Shown here: positions 38,600 to 50,002 of the stretch, in pieces
How the letters are laid out: each line of letters opens with the position of its first letter
How positions within the stretch are numbered: position 1 is the stretch's first letter
Assembly: GCA_013396655.1 (NCBI GenBank)
Contig: WBMV01004766.1
Span: 124,001 to 188,000 of the forward strand
From: Campylorhamphus procurvoides
Taxonomy: Eukaryota > Chordata > Aves > Passeriformes > Dendrocolaptidae
DNA: 64,000 nt
Direction of reading: 5' to 3'
Notes under the pieces: model-generated
What the model saw: only the letters and a program-made list of their open reading frames with translations
The model's database searches: none
What the model was told of the DNA's origin: nothing
Program-made: the position numbers and the translations under genes

Positions 38600-38702
38600 C
38601 TTTGGGAAATCGACCATCCATGTAGTTTAAAGAATTAAGCACATACTTGAGGCTTGTGATAAACAGAGTTATAAAATCAGCACGCTGCTGCCCATCCTCC
38701 TC
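38600..38702 (-). CDS. Candidate 103-nt internal exon of the minus-strand gene
   Basis: On the minus strand an acceptor ending ...tgctag leads into a single open frame of 34 codons plus one base, closed by a good AAAG|gtgagc donor. The frame starts EEDGQQRADF and ends LNSLNYMDGRFPK. The other two frames contain stops. Two CpGs persist inside, unusual for this AT-rich stretch, and G is commoner at codon position 1 (9) than 2 (5). It starts in phase 0 and leaves one base, which fits 30211-30279. An in-frame TAG immediately precedes the exon, consistent with an intron boundary. The protein is not recognised. Confidence 0.33.
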
Positions 38703-40254
38703 CTAGCACTGCTGAACCAGGATGGATAACGGGTTATTTGGCTGCTACCATTCCCTGCTTGCAGAGCTCATAGCACAGCACTCACTACACAGGATGTGGT
38801 CACATCCTGGGGGTCTTCCTACATTTTTATCTAGTTGTGAATTTCCATTCAACTCATCTTCCTCTCATCTTCTGGAAGCATTTTGCAAGATTCTTAGTAC
38901 TGTCAAAATCTCAGTCAACCTCACTAACATTAATTCAGTGCTTCATAAATTATTTAAAGGGTTTACATGATGTGCTGGTAGTTACAGAACTTTGATTTGA
39001 GTGTGCTTTTCATACCTTTTATTTTCTAGCCATCTTTTTCTAATGAGCTGTGGCTACCATTGGTGTCTAACCTTCATCTGAAAATGTGGTGCCTGGATCA
39101 AGTGTTTAGTCTCAGCAGGAGACACTTCAGTAAACTGATTGGTTCTCTTCCCCTTCATCAAACCATGATTGATCCCACTGTAGACCTGGCTCTGTGTGTC
39201 AAGGACAGAAGGAAGATGGGTTTTGGATACTGGTGTTACTCAGATGCTCAGAAAGGAAATTCTGATTGAAATCCACACTCTCAGACTTTCTGTCTAATGT
39301 TTGTTCAGACCAATGACTTTTTACTACATAATTTGAGGACAACACAAAACCCAGGGAGTGAACCCCAGCACTCTTCTTACTGTATGTACTTAACCAAAGG
39401 GCCAAATTCACACGCTTTTCTTTTTTCTCACTTGACTGGTGCTAAAAGTTGAATCCTGTCCTTTCTCATTTTCAGGAAAAATGGTGAATCCTCCATCATA
39501 ACATCTTGTAAACTGGTGGGCATGGCAATGCAGCTTAAACCTATTTGCACTAATCCAGAAATCAGTCCCAGGTCTTCTAATGAGGAATTGTGCAAGTACT
39601 GGGGGACAGTCCTGCCTTAATTTTGAAAACTGTGAGTCCTCCTTAGCTCAGCTCTATGTTCCACCTGATCCCTTTGCAGGGGGAAACTGAGGAGCTGGTC
39701 ATGAATCCTAAGCTTGAGTGTAAGTTAAAGGAACAAAGATACATAGTCAGAATACCTGGTAGGGACTGACATGGAGTTTGTCTTTAAAATTAAACCTTGA
39801 TTGCAAAGTTTACTTTTTATTCACTTTTTTACTGCTCCTAATTTCTCTCAGTCCCTAATTCAGAGCACAGTGGCTGTTTTCAGCTCAACTTCAAATAACA
39901 GTGAGTGTCTCAGAAGTCACCAAAAATTTAGAAACTCAGTAAGAGGAAGGCTTAAGATCAAATAGTTGTAAATTTACACCTCATCACAATTTGGTGAGCT
40001 ACTGAATCAAGAAAAAGACAAATATCCATAGTAAGGCAGGTTACGTTACTTTTGATGCCCACAGGGCTACTTAGTTATTGTGACGTTTAACTTAGAGGTC
40101 TCTAATCAGCCTCTTTGGTTATCTCTCTAACTGGTTGCTCACAGCACAACTAATTAATGAACCAGAGGCAGGAGCTGCAGCCTGAATCACTCCAGGTACA
40201 GGGGTGCACTCTCTGCCTATGCATTAAGGTCTCAACTTCTGTCCCTTTTCTTAC
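38703..40254. other. Presumed intronic non-coding sequence
   Basis: No element is recognised. I searched for an additional minus-strand exon able to bridge 40255-40428 and 38600-38702 in phase and did not find a convincing one. Confidence 0.4.
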
Positions 40255-40428
40255 GAGATCAGCCAGTTAATACCTGGAGGACAATTAATGAAAAGAATCC
40301 CAGCTCTTTTACCAATGGCATTATGTACATTAAGATCATTGTAAGTTTTTATTGTCCTTTCAGATTCAATCTGAAGTTCAACGGAGCCAATGGAAACTAA
40401 AGATAGCAAAAAGTTAAAGTCTTCCTCT
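40255..40428 (-). CDS. Candidate 174-nt internal exon, minus strand, phase unresolved
   Basis: The minus strand shows an acceptor ending gatttttcag, one base completing a split codon, 57 open codons and two leftover bases before gtaaga. The frame starts EEDFNFLLSLVSIGSV. G is first base in 16 of 57 codons but second in only 8 and third in 7, a coding-like pattern. The donor context (CTC|gtaaga) is imperfect, and internal alternatives exist at ATTG|gtaaaa and CCAG|gtatta. None of them leaves the phase-0 end required by 38600-38702, so either an exon is missing between them or this candidate is false. Its open frame also extends upstream of the acceptor, which lowers confidence. Confidence 0.22.
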
Positions 40429-40592
40429 CTGAAAAATCTTCTACTTTTAATTATTTCTAATTTGAAACTGTAACAAAATACTTTTTCCCCTGAAAATAGA
40501 TTCTTAAAAATCCATTTCAGGATTGTTTTTCTCATTTCAACTAAAATTTTGTCTTCTTAGATGCCTGTTTTGAAGAACATTGTCAGTTCATC

Positions 40593-40610
40593 TGTTTGTT
40601 TGTTTGTTTG
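40593..40610. repeat. (TTTG)n tetranucleotide repeat
   Basis: Four to five TTTG units are followed by a run of seven or more G and then a long T run just upstream of the small open frame at 40659. It is a simple repeat. Confidence 0.85.
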
Positions 40611-40658
40611 GGGGGGTTTTGTGGTTTGTTTTTTTTTTCTTTGCCCTGGTGGCAAAAA

Positions 40659-40811
40659 ATGAAGACAATAGTTCTTTCTGGACTGCTATGTATTTTGCTA
40701 GCAGTGCATTTTCCATCAGAAGCCAAATCCCATGCCAAACTCCCAGTCAGATCTCAGAGAAATCTTTCCATGGGAGTTGGAGCCATTCTGGCAACAAATA
40801 TAAGGGAGTGA
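40659..40811 (+). CDS. Small open frame with signal-peptide-like N-terminus (50 aa)
   Basis: From an ATG with A at -3, the frame encodes MKT, a hydrophobic core of about 15 residues (IVLSGLLCILLAVHF) and PSEA, where Ser at -3 and Ala at -1 give a classic signal-peptidase site before Lys23. The remaining 28 residues are basic, contain one N-x-S sequon (Asn35) and end at a TGA. No cysteine is in the mature part, and no known peptide hormone or defensin is recognised. An open frame continues upstream of this ATG through the T-rich tract. No promoter or splice structure is visible, so it may be a chance frame. Confidence 0.2.
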   Translation: MKTIVLSGLLCILLAVHFPSEAKSHAKLPVRSQRNLSMGVGAILATNIRE

Positions 40812-43800
40812 TGTTACACAATTAGGCAAAGCTTTATCACTGGGGAAACAACACCTGTAGGACATGATTATCTGTCTCTGTAATATCTGGAGGGTGTTTC
40901 TATTTGGGATAACTAGCAGGGAGAGCTAAGATTCCCTAATTTGTCCCTAACCTGCAAAGTACTCTCAAGTGTCTTTATTCTGCAAGACTTCCTGTCACCA
41001 AAGACATTAAATAATCTCTAGTTTTTCAGCAAAAGTTTTAAAAAATGTTTTAGTATAGGCATGTTTGAATGGAGATGTCAGAGAATGTCATCAAAATGTA
41101 AGTCCATTCCCATTTCAGAAGTATAACATACTATGGATAATGAAAGCTCTTGGACAATATAAGTGACTTCATACTGTTAATTGTAAAATAGTTTTCACAG
41201 TGTCATGTAATTGAAAGTACAGGTAAAATGCTGCTGAAAATAAGTATAATTGTAAGGGGACAAAATTAAAAGGGTTGGGGGTTTTTTTGATGTTTAATCT
41301 CTCATTTGACTTCTTTTATCCAGTGATACAGAAATCAGCAGGAGAGCATTCAACACTTTTGAAATAGAAGCTTTCATGGTTTTCTTCTGAAAACTCTTTA
41401 TTTTGCTTCAAAATATATAGTATATCTAAAACAGGAAGGTATTCAAAGTATAAAACACTCACTCTGTACTTCAATCTGACCAAAGTCTTAAGGGACATAC
41501 TCTTTTTTAGGAAAATTTGGATTAGAAACATTTTCCCAGACCCTGGAAAACTGCTTTGCTCATTGTGATTTCCACCACACCATAACTTTGTATAGCTTGA
41601 TCAGTATGGGGGATCTATCCAGTGTGGGATCTGCATTCAACTGAAAAGTAAATATTTAATATCATGCAATTATCATAATAAAATTTCTTAATTGTTCTAC
41701 ACATGAGCACAATATCATTATATATTATATATTTTGAAGCACCAGAAAGCACTAAAATAATGAAGGTGCCAATTTTTCCTTTTCTGGGGCACTGACTTAC
41801 AAGGTATTCTGCCACACACATCTCCCAGCACACTTTCCTGGAACCTCAGGCTGCTAAAACACAAGCCATACACCATTTGTTTTCCTCCTGTTTGTAGTTA
41901 AACCACCGAGGAGTTCTCTGTGATACAGAAAGAGGGGGAAAAAGCCCCTCCCAGCTTTGAGGATGCCTTTCCACATGCCAAGCCATTGTGGGAGGACCCC
42001 ACAAGCCTCTGACCTCCATCTAGGAATAAAGGGCTGTAAGCACCTCCCTGATCTGTTTAACACATCTCCTTGCACAGCAAGTGCCACAAATCACATTCCA
42101 TGAACACTCTGAGCTCTTCCTTAAAATCAAGCTGTTTCTCATTCCTATTGTTTGCTTTTAAAACCATTTCCAGGACTTCCTTCACCCTTCTGTTGGAAAG
42201 CCTTTTCTAAACACCAGATTGTAGCTGTGGGCAATCCTAACAAGGTGGGTGAACATGCACCTTCAGTTTAAATAATTGTTGGCACTCACAGCAAGCAGGA
42301 TACAGTTCTAGGATACTGTTTTAAAGGACAGTTTGAAAAAAGTTGTTTGGTCATAAACCCACATAATTTGGCCTAACTTCTTCCTGTTGGCAGCATCACC
42401 TACTCAAAAATCAGTGTGCAAAAACAGATGAAAAAGTTACTCCATCTCTGAAGTTCCTTTGTGTAGGGACACATAAAAGAGGCAAGATAAAATTATGTGT
42501 ATAAAGGAGACCAAAGCTATGTTTACAGGATCCTGTGCAAATAATGGTAAAAAGGGTGAGTGATTTGAACTGAGGGTTGCATTAACTTGTAAGACATCTC
42601 AGGAACTTATCAGCAGGCTCACAATCAACATAATCTAAAAACATCGTACAAATTAGTATCAAATAGAGGTAGTGCAAAGGGAAGACAGATTATGAAGACA
42701 TCACGCAAATAAGGCACCTCTACCTGCAAGAACTACACAGTCTTCTGGGAGTGAAATCTCCTGACTAAACATGAGCATTATCATTTTTAGGGCCATATCA
42801 GCAACAGGATTATGGTAGTGACTGTGAAAGGCTTAAGGAGATTAGAAAGATAGAGCAGACAGAAAACTAAGTGCCTTGCTGACCCCTTCAGGTAATAGGC
42901 TGAAACCCTGAAACATGAAATTTAACTGAAACTGTTTTGCTAATGCTGATTTTTAGGTGCCATAAATATGCTGAAAGCAATTCACAGACTCCCAATTATA
43001 AAGCTGTGTTAAAGCAACCCAGATGCTTCTCTCCCTAGAAGCCAGAAAGTCTTGCAAGAACAAACCAAAAGCTCATATTTGACAATATAATCTGTTTTGA
43101 AGGGATCCCAGCAATTCTGAGTCTCGAATCTTGGTGAGCTTTCAAGGGTTTCTTTCTGGGAACTCTTTTCTACTACTACTGAAAAAAATGTTTAATTTAT
43201 ATCCCAAACCACTGTGTTTTATTCTTATTAAAGTATAAATATGTACACATTAAATATGACCCTATAAATGTGTTCCTATCCTCACTAATCAGCAGACCCA
43301 CTTTCCACAAACAGATGCCAGTAAATAAAGTAATTTCTTAGATAAAGCAATCTCTCAGATGACTTTTCAGAGAGGACATCTGTGGATCTGTTATCAAAAG
43401 GCTTCCTGACACACTCCTTCAGCATTTATGGAACACCTTCAAGGCAGACTGAGACCTTTATGCAGAATTGCTTCATGTAGTGCCACACCTAAAGGAAAAA
43501 CCACCTTCACATCTGGATTTTTATACACATAAGGCCTAGGTCAGCATTTCAATTGCATTTTAAAATAATATTTGGCATTCATAGTGAGAGATTTTTTTTT
43601 TCCCACCACAGTCCAAAGGTCTGTGTCCAAATTACCACTTTTCAAGACAGAGGGGTAATTAATGGTAGATAACGCAAAGCTGTTGTTATGGGGGATCACA
43701 TGTATGGTTGTGATCAGGGCAGGACAATCAATGATTCCTTTTCATATATCTGTTATAGGATCAGATCACTGGTTCTTTTAGAACTGAAGACAGGTCTGTG

Positions 43801-45757
43801 TCTTCCTTTGTGGGGTTTATTTTAATTGTATTTTTCCCTGCATGGACAGTTTTTTTTCCTCCAAGGGCAAAGGGACACTGCTTAGAATTTTTCTATTACA
43901 GCTTGTAAAAATCAAAATAAATAAATCATAGGCTTCTTTCATCTTTAATTTCTGTTCTTTGGTCAGTTATAGTTCTTGGTGACATGATGGATGGTATCAC
44001 TGTTGGAAAATGGCAAGGAAAACTTATGCTTCTGTTTAGCTGCTTGGATATCTCATTAAACTCAAGAGAATGGTGACAAAACACTGATTTCTTGGCAAGG
44101 AAGCTTTTTTATACACCAGTTTTGTTGAAATTTTCCTCTGTAAAGTATCCTTAAATCTCAGGAAAACCAGAAGGAGGCCTTCATGAGGTGTTGAAAGCAA
44201 GACTGAAAACTGCACTGACATCTCTGATCTCTGACATGTGCCCTGATCACGACATAGAAGAAACAATCTGTGGTTTGAACCTTTGATTTTGAACCTCAGA
44301 AGGGATCAAGAAAGGGTTCAAGGGTTAAATAGAGAACTTTTTGTTAATTTCACACATGAAGAAGTCTTGTTTTCATTCCCATGCAAAGAAAAAAAAAAAA
44401 GTTGGATCTTCCTTTCTGTGTTGGAGAATTATTGTGAGTGACCTTGACTCAAGAAGAGGCAGCCCTCAGAAACAGCCTCTTAAGCCAGTTCTCCTGACAC
44501 ATTGACAGGGCTGTAAAATCTTTATTAAGCTTCTCTCATGAATTCTGAGCTACCCAAGTTAATACACATTATTTTAGCAAGATATGCTCTGCCTGTACAT
44601 GATTCTGGATGTGCAAGTATCTGAAGAAGAGGGAGAGTAATCTTGCTTCCCCCCACTCCCAACTTTGTGGACTCTGGAGACTAAAAAAAAAAATATTACC
44701 AATAAGAATAAATATCAATGTGGCAGTTTGCAGTCAATGCCTAATGCTCAAAAACCAGCACGAGGAAGAACTGTTTGAACAAAAGCAATTTTCTGAGTTC
44801 ACCAATGTGAATGAACAAATTACTGCAGCTCTCTATCAGGGTGAATGTAAACCTGTCAAAATAAGAAAACCTTGTATCAATAGCAAATAACAAAGGCAAA
44901 ATAATAAAATGACTAAAGCTTGATAGCCTTCACCAGCATTTTTTTCCCTTGAGAAAGTTAAAGGAAAGGAAAAAATGCAAATAAAATGCAACTCTTCAAT
45001 TCTGCTGTGGGCTAGGAGTGATGGAGACATTAAAATGAGACCTTTTTGAGCAGTCTGACTGAACCAGAATCTGTGCCTTGATGTCTGTGACACTTCTTGG
45101 TCTGATTTCTGTCACAGAGGCTATGTGAAAACTGGATGTGACAGAGGAGATTTTGAATGTGGAACTCTTACATTATAGCAGTAAAAGTGAAGGTGTAAAT
45201 GCCATGGGTGGATGCTTTAAAAATGTTCTGAAAAACATGCAGTGGTTAACACGGAGCCTCATTATGCATCAGAGGGGCAACAGAATGTACAAGGTACTGC
45301 TACAGGGCTTAAAAAATCACTAAAACGGAGACAGATCTGCTTGTGCTCCTTCATGGGTTGTATTTGCATGTTTTATATTTCTTTGGCTTTGGAAATAAAC
45401 TGTGCAAGGCATAAATTTCACCACCAAAATAAAAAAAAACAACAGCTATTTTCAAACTTTTATCAGCTGTCCCAGTAGCTTGTAAAAGAGATCGCATGCA
45501 GCATGCCGATGGTGTTGCATACTGATGGCACAGAGCTGGCAGGGAGGTCAGACCCTGTGTGGTTTCTTCAGTGTGAACATTTGGATTTTTATTGTTTTCC
45601 CCATTTTGGTCAGAGCACCGTGCCACACAATCCAGGATTTTCCGTTCACGTACAAACACACACATGTGCATGCAGATATTTGCAGTCATGTGGCTCTGAG
45701 TGTTTGCATCTGTTGCATCAAGGCTTTCTTTTGATTTTATTTTTCTTCTGCCTATAG
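40812..45757. other. Unique non-coding sequence
   Basis: No gene or recognisable repeat is seen. A minus-strand open segment near 41473-41511 ends at an AGA|gtgagt donor but has a poor acceptor. AT-rich runs lie near 41700-41740 and an A run at 44389-44400. Confidence 0.45.
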
Positions 45758-45799
45758 GAACAGAAATCTCTGATTGCTTGGGAAGATGAAGAAGACAAG
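45758..45799 (+). CDS. Candidate 42-nt microexon, plus strand
   Basis: A near-ideal acceptor (long T/C tract ending ctgcctatag) is followed by exactly 14 codons and an AAG|gtaccc donor. The only open frame reads EQKSLIAWEDEEDK, an acidic hydrophilic peptide. The other two frames contain TGA. Half the codons begin with G. Length divisible by three and a phase-0 frame are typical of regulated neuronal microexons, but I recognise no parent gene, and the exon runs opposite to the minus-strand candidates. A 207-codon minus frame also overlaps it (45351-45974). Confidence 0.25.
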
Positions 45800-46524
45800 G
45801 TACCCAGTCGTGCTTTCTGGTTTGATTATGTGCAGTATAAAATGGGAAGTTAATAAATAAGAAAACAGAATTAATCCAAAACAGCAGCATCTCCATTCTG
45901 GTTGTCTTATCTGAGGGCTCCAGAGCTAAACTCTGATTTGTTTCACCTCCTTCAGCCCTATCAGCTGTGAACACTTTGCTGTACAGTGATCCAGCTCAAC
46001 AAAAACTTCAGTGTTCTGTAGTCCTGCTCTCCCTTCAATTTCTTTGGTATTATTCAGTGAAATGGACAATGCAAGTCTGAATCTCCTCAATGCAAGAGGA
46101 AAAATAAATAATGATGCAATGTAAAAAATTTATTAAATTATCCTCTCTTTCATCAGGGCTTTTCAAGATACAAGACCATGGCTACCTTCAATGAAAGGTT
46201 GTATGGGAGACCTTGAGGCCGAGTGGGATGCCTTAACGTATCTCTAATGGTGCTAGAAACCTGCGCTTAAAACAGCTGGTTCAGGATGAACAGCTGCTCT
46301 ACGGATCCAAAATGGCTTTAGGCAGGAAAAAGATGATTAAAAGCAGTGCCTGTAGGCATTGCATCCAAATTGTATTGAAGTGTGTACAGCAAACCTATAG
46401 TCACTCTGGGCAGCATTCAGCTCACCTGAAGACACCAGATAGGTGTGAGCTGAGCATCTAAACTCACACAGACAACAGTCGAGAAAAACAACTTCATCAC
46501 CAGCTCACAGGCATCTAGAACCAA
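45800..46524. other. Unique non-coding sequence
   Basis: No gene or repeat is recognised before the antisense CR1 begins. Confidence 0.5.
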
Positions 46525-46865
46525 GTTACAGAATAGTTTGGTTTGCAAGGGACCTCAAACTTCATCCAGTTCCAACCCCACTGCCATGGGCAGGGACACC
46601 TTCCACTAGCCCAGGTTGCTCCAAGCCATGTCCAGCCTGGGCTTGAACACCTTCAGGGATGGGGCAGCCACATCTTCTCTGCACAGCCCAGTCCAGGGCT
46701 TCAACAGTAAAGAATCTCTTCCTAACATCTAATCTAAACCTACCCTTTTTAAGCTTAAAATCATTGCCCCTTGTCCTGTCACAATCTGTCCATCTACCAC
46801 AAGAAACAGCTCCTCTAGTCTCCAGCTGCTGCTCTAGAAGTATAGCAGTCACCTCCAGCTCCTGT
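46525..46865 (-). mobile_element. CR1 LINE 3' end fragment, minus orientation
   Basis: The complement carries the CR1 3' region: 'gacaggacaaggggcaatgat', 'tttagattagatgttaggaagagattcttta', 'ccatccctgaaggtgttcaagcccaggctggacatggcttggagcaacctgg' style blocks, then the 'gaaggtgtccctgcccatggca' tail. It is 5'-truncated and holds only the last part of the element. The right-hand edge is approximate. The 179-codon minus frame at 46562-47101 runs through it and is not a host gene. Confidence 0.94.
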
Positions 46866-48989
46866 GTTGTTTTTATAAACCCCGGTGCAGATGCCTTGGA
46901 CACTCCACAATGTAACAAACAATGCGAGACTCCTATATTTAGGCTACTGACTTGTGCCCACACAGTGGAATTGAGAGAGCCATTTGGCTCATGCGAGGTG
47001 GATGCCAGTCTGTGATCTGACAGCTGAGTCTCTCTCTGTGCTGAGTCAATCCCGAGTGGGCAGAGCAGGAGTGAAAGCACCACTGCACACAGGCAGCCCA
47101 CAGCCAGGTGTTTGAATCTGTGATCTGAATCATTGCCTTCTGTCAGGTATTGAACTAGCCAGGAGTAATTTCTGCATAACGATCTGTAGGCTCAGAAACT
47201 TAAATTCCCTCTAAACTGTAGTTTACATTTACATGCAATTTTTTAGAATCTTCTGTTTGTACCATACCAAAGCATTGAGAATTAAAGTAGAGACACATAA
47301 TCATTTCTGAGTTTAATAAATTTGCAGCATGTAAACGTTGTCTAAACAAGGATGAAGTGACTTTATTTTTTTACATTCTGCAATAAATATTCTTCCATTT
47401 TCCAACTCAAACGGCATTTTTACTTTTAAATTGGCCAATTGATACAAAGTTAAGAGTATTAAATAACCCAAAAATGAAACACTTGAAGTAAAAGAGATCG
47501 CTTGGGTGACTGCAAATATTCCCTGCAACATTGTTATTTTCTCATGTTGCAGTATCCATTTCATTCTTCCCACTCCCAGCATCTATTCCAGTTATGACCA
47601 GAACATGTCCTCACCTCTTCTCACTGATCCTCATTTTTCAGCACGGTGAAGGAGTGGGAAATTTTTTCACCCAAATCTAGAATGAATTATTCCCATTGTT
47701 ACATCTGAAAATTAGGGAGCTTCCTGTGGCATCAGATTTCAGAGGCTGCCTGTGAGAAAACCTATGAGAACTAAAAGTCCATCAATTAAAAGTTTTCAGG
47801 CAAATTATTTAGCATTGTTCCATAAATTATACGTATGTTTGGGTTTTAGCTTTTTAAGGTTATTGTTTTGTATTGCTTTTTTAGATAAATGACCAGTAGG
47901 TAATTATCCTTATTTGTTTCAAAAGCTCTTTTGTGCTGGAGAAATCCCTACCCTAGGATGAATGGGCAATTCAGATAATTCAGAATAGCATTAATACACT
48001 CACTTGTTTGTGGTTTAAGTGGTTCTTGTAAAGTTTCGTACTGAATTAAGGAGAATATCAGGGTGGAGGTTCAGAAGTTTTTTAAGTGAGAGGAACTAGA
48101 TAAAACTTCAAGCTACAGAAGCGTACCACAAAAATATGACTGATTTGCAATCTGATGCCAGCACATAACTGCAGTTCCCTGAATTGAAAATACAAGCTGC
48201 TTCTATTTTACTGGGCATTTATGAGATAGAAGAAAACATCAAGGATGCTACAAAATGGAATTTGGAATGTTCAGGTCATATAAACCACAGACATAACTGC
48301 AAGGGAGTGATTTCTGTGATGTTTTGGAAGATGTATTTTACTCTTCTCGTAACATACTAAAATTATTGTTTGTTCCTTCCATGCACCTTTGGATATGATG
48401 CTGCATTTTCCATTTCCATAGTTAGGATTTAAAAAAAATCTCTTAACAAAATAATATCATTCCATGCTTTTAAATATTTTTCAAGCTTTTCTATACACGT
48501 TACTTATTAGACAGAAATTTATACGAAATTTATATAAGGTACTAGTTCTTACCTGTACAATTTCATGTTACTTTAAGTAATTTCAAGTAATTTCATGTTA
48601 CTTTATACTTAAAAACCTAATTCTTTTCTTTCCTGATACTAGCCCACCTCTTTCACTAAACAAAAAAGAAGGTGGGATTAACATTTTTATCTTTGATTAC
48701 TATCACTAAGCAAAATATAGATCCAGTTCAGACACAGTTAGAGGTAAATTTTGTCCTAGAGAATTTGCCATTTGTTCAGGCAAGTCTGACAAAACATAGG
48801 AGGAACGGAGTCCTGATCTCCTGGTTTTTTTTAAGGAAAACATAAGAGAGTAAAAGAAGTTCCCAAAGGAAACAGAGGGCAAAGAAACATATGCATTTCC
48901 TGAACTGTGCTCCAGAATCAAAATATAAAATATTGTCTCTGCTTGTCTTAGTATGTGTGGCGACAATGCAGGGAACATTTATGAGAACA
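46866..48989. other. Unique non-coding sequence
   Basis: No gene is supported. At 48561-48606 a short imperfect tandem repeat of 'tttcatgttactttaagtaa' and 'tttcaagtaa' units is visible. Confidence 0.5.
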
Positions 48990-50002
48990 AGTATGAGCCG
49001 AGAGAGTGGTGGTGAATGATGCTAAATTGAGCTGGCAGCTGGTCACAAGTGGTGACCCCCCAGGGCACAGGTTCAACAGGGGCAAGTGCAGGTCCTGCAC
49101 CTGGGGAGGGATAACCCCAAGTACCAGGACAGGTTGGGGCTGACCTACTAGAGAACAGCTCTGCAGAAGACCCAGGAGTCTTGATGGGTGACAATTCGAC
49201 TACAAACTGGCAGTGTGCCCTGGGGCCAGGAGGGACAATGGTATCTGGAGGTGCTTGGGGAAGAGGTGATCCTCCCCTCCTGCTCAGCTCCATCCGGAGA
49301 GTGGTGTCCAGCTCTGGGCTCCTCAGNCCCCAGGGCACAGGTTCAACAGGGGCAAGTGCAGGTCCTGCACCTGGGGAGGGATAACCCCAAGTACCAGGAC
49401 AGGTTGGGGCTGACCTACTAGAGAACAGCTCTGCAGAAGACCCAGGAGTCTTGATGGGTGACAATTCGACTACAAACTGGCAGTGTGCCCTGGGGCCAGG
49501 AGGGACAATGGTATCTGGAGGTGCCTGGGGAAGAGGTGATCCTCCCCTCCTGCTCAGCTCCATCCGGAGAGTGGTGTCCAGCTCTGGGCTCCTCAGTACA
49601 AGACAGACAAGGAGCTACTGGAGAGGGTCCAGTGAAGCCACAAAGGGACTGGAACCTCTGTCTTATGAGGAGAGACTGTGGGACCTGCCCCTATTTAATC
49701 TACAGAAGAGAAGACTGAGACGGGGATCTCATTAATGCACATAAATATCTCAAAGACAGGTGCCAAGAGGATAGTGCCAGGTCTTTTCGATGGTGTCTAG
49801 CAACAGGATGATTAATGGGCCATAAACTAAAACACAAGAAGCTCCATCAAAACATGAGGAAGAACTTCTTTATACTGGGGGGTGGCAGAGCCCTGGAACA
49901 GCTGCCCTGGGAGATCACAGAGTCTCCCTCTCTGAAGACATTCAAACCCCACCTGCATTTCTGTGTCACCTGCTCCAGGTGACTCTGCCTTGGCAGGGAG
50001 GT
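48990..50002 (+). mobile_element. CR1 LINE 3' part, plus orientation, internally rearranged
   Basis: The segment follows the CR1 end in order: the 'gctggtcacaagtgg' block, the 'gcaggtcctgcacctggggagg' block, 'ctctgggctcctcagtacaagacagacaaggagctac', the conserved end of the polymerase (frame around 49650-49720 reads LEPLSYEERL then KRRLRRG), and the 3' untranslated region 'aacatgaggaagaacttctttatactggg' onward. Relative to typical CR1, sequence between the first two blocks is missing. A 269-bp stretch is present twice. The element stops abruptly at 50002 where an inverted CR1 tail begins. It is clearly inactive. Confidence 0.93.
49058..49596 (+). repeat. 269-bp near-identical direct duplication around a single N
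   Basis: Bases 49058-49326 and 49328-49596 are the same apart from one substitution (t at 49255, c at 49525), and the two copies are separated only by an N at 49327. Removing one copy would leave a continuous CR1 order across the join. This pattern is what is seen when two overlapping contig ends or two alleles are placed side by side with a one-base gap. A genuine very recent tandem duplication is the alternative. Confidence 0.95.

Noticed and set aside
40659..40811. Amylin-like peptide, from a GAIL...TN string in the C-terminal part
   Set aside because: Only a few residues agree, and the cysteines and processing sites of that family are absent.
46562..47101. 179-codon minus-strand frame as a host gene
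   Set aside because: Most of it is the antisense CR1 fragment at 46525-46865.
48979..49735. Repeated proline/glycine-rich proteins on both strands
   Set aside because: They come from the duplicated CR1 segment around the N at 49327.
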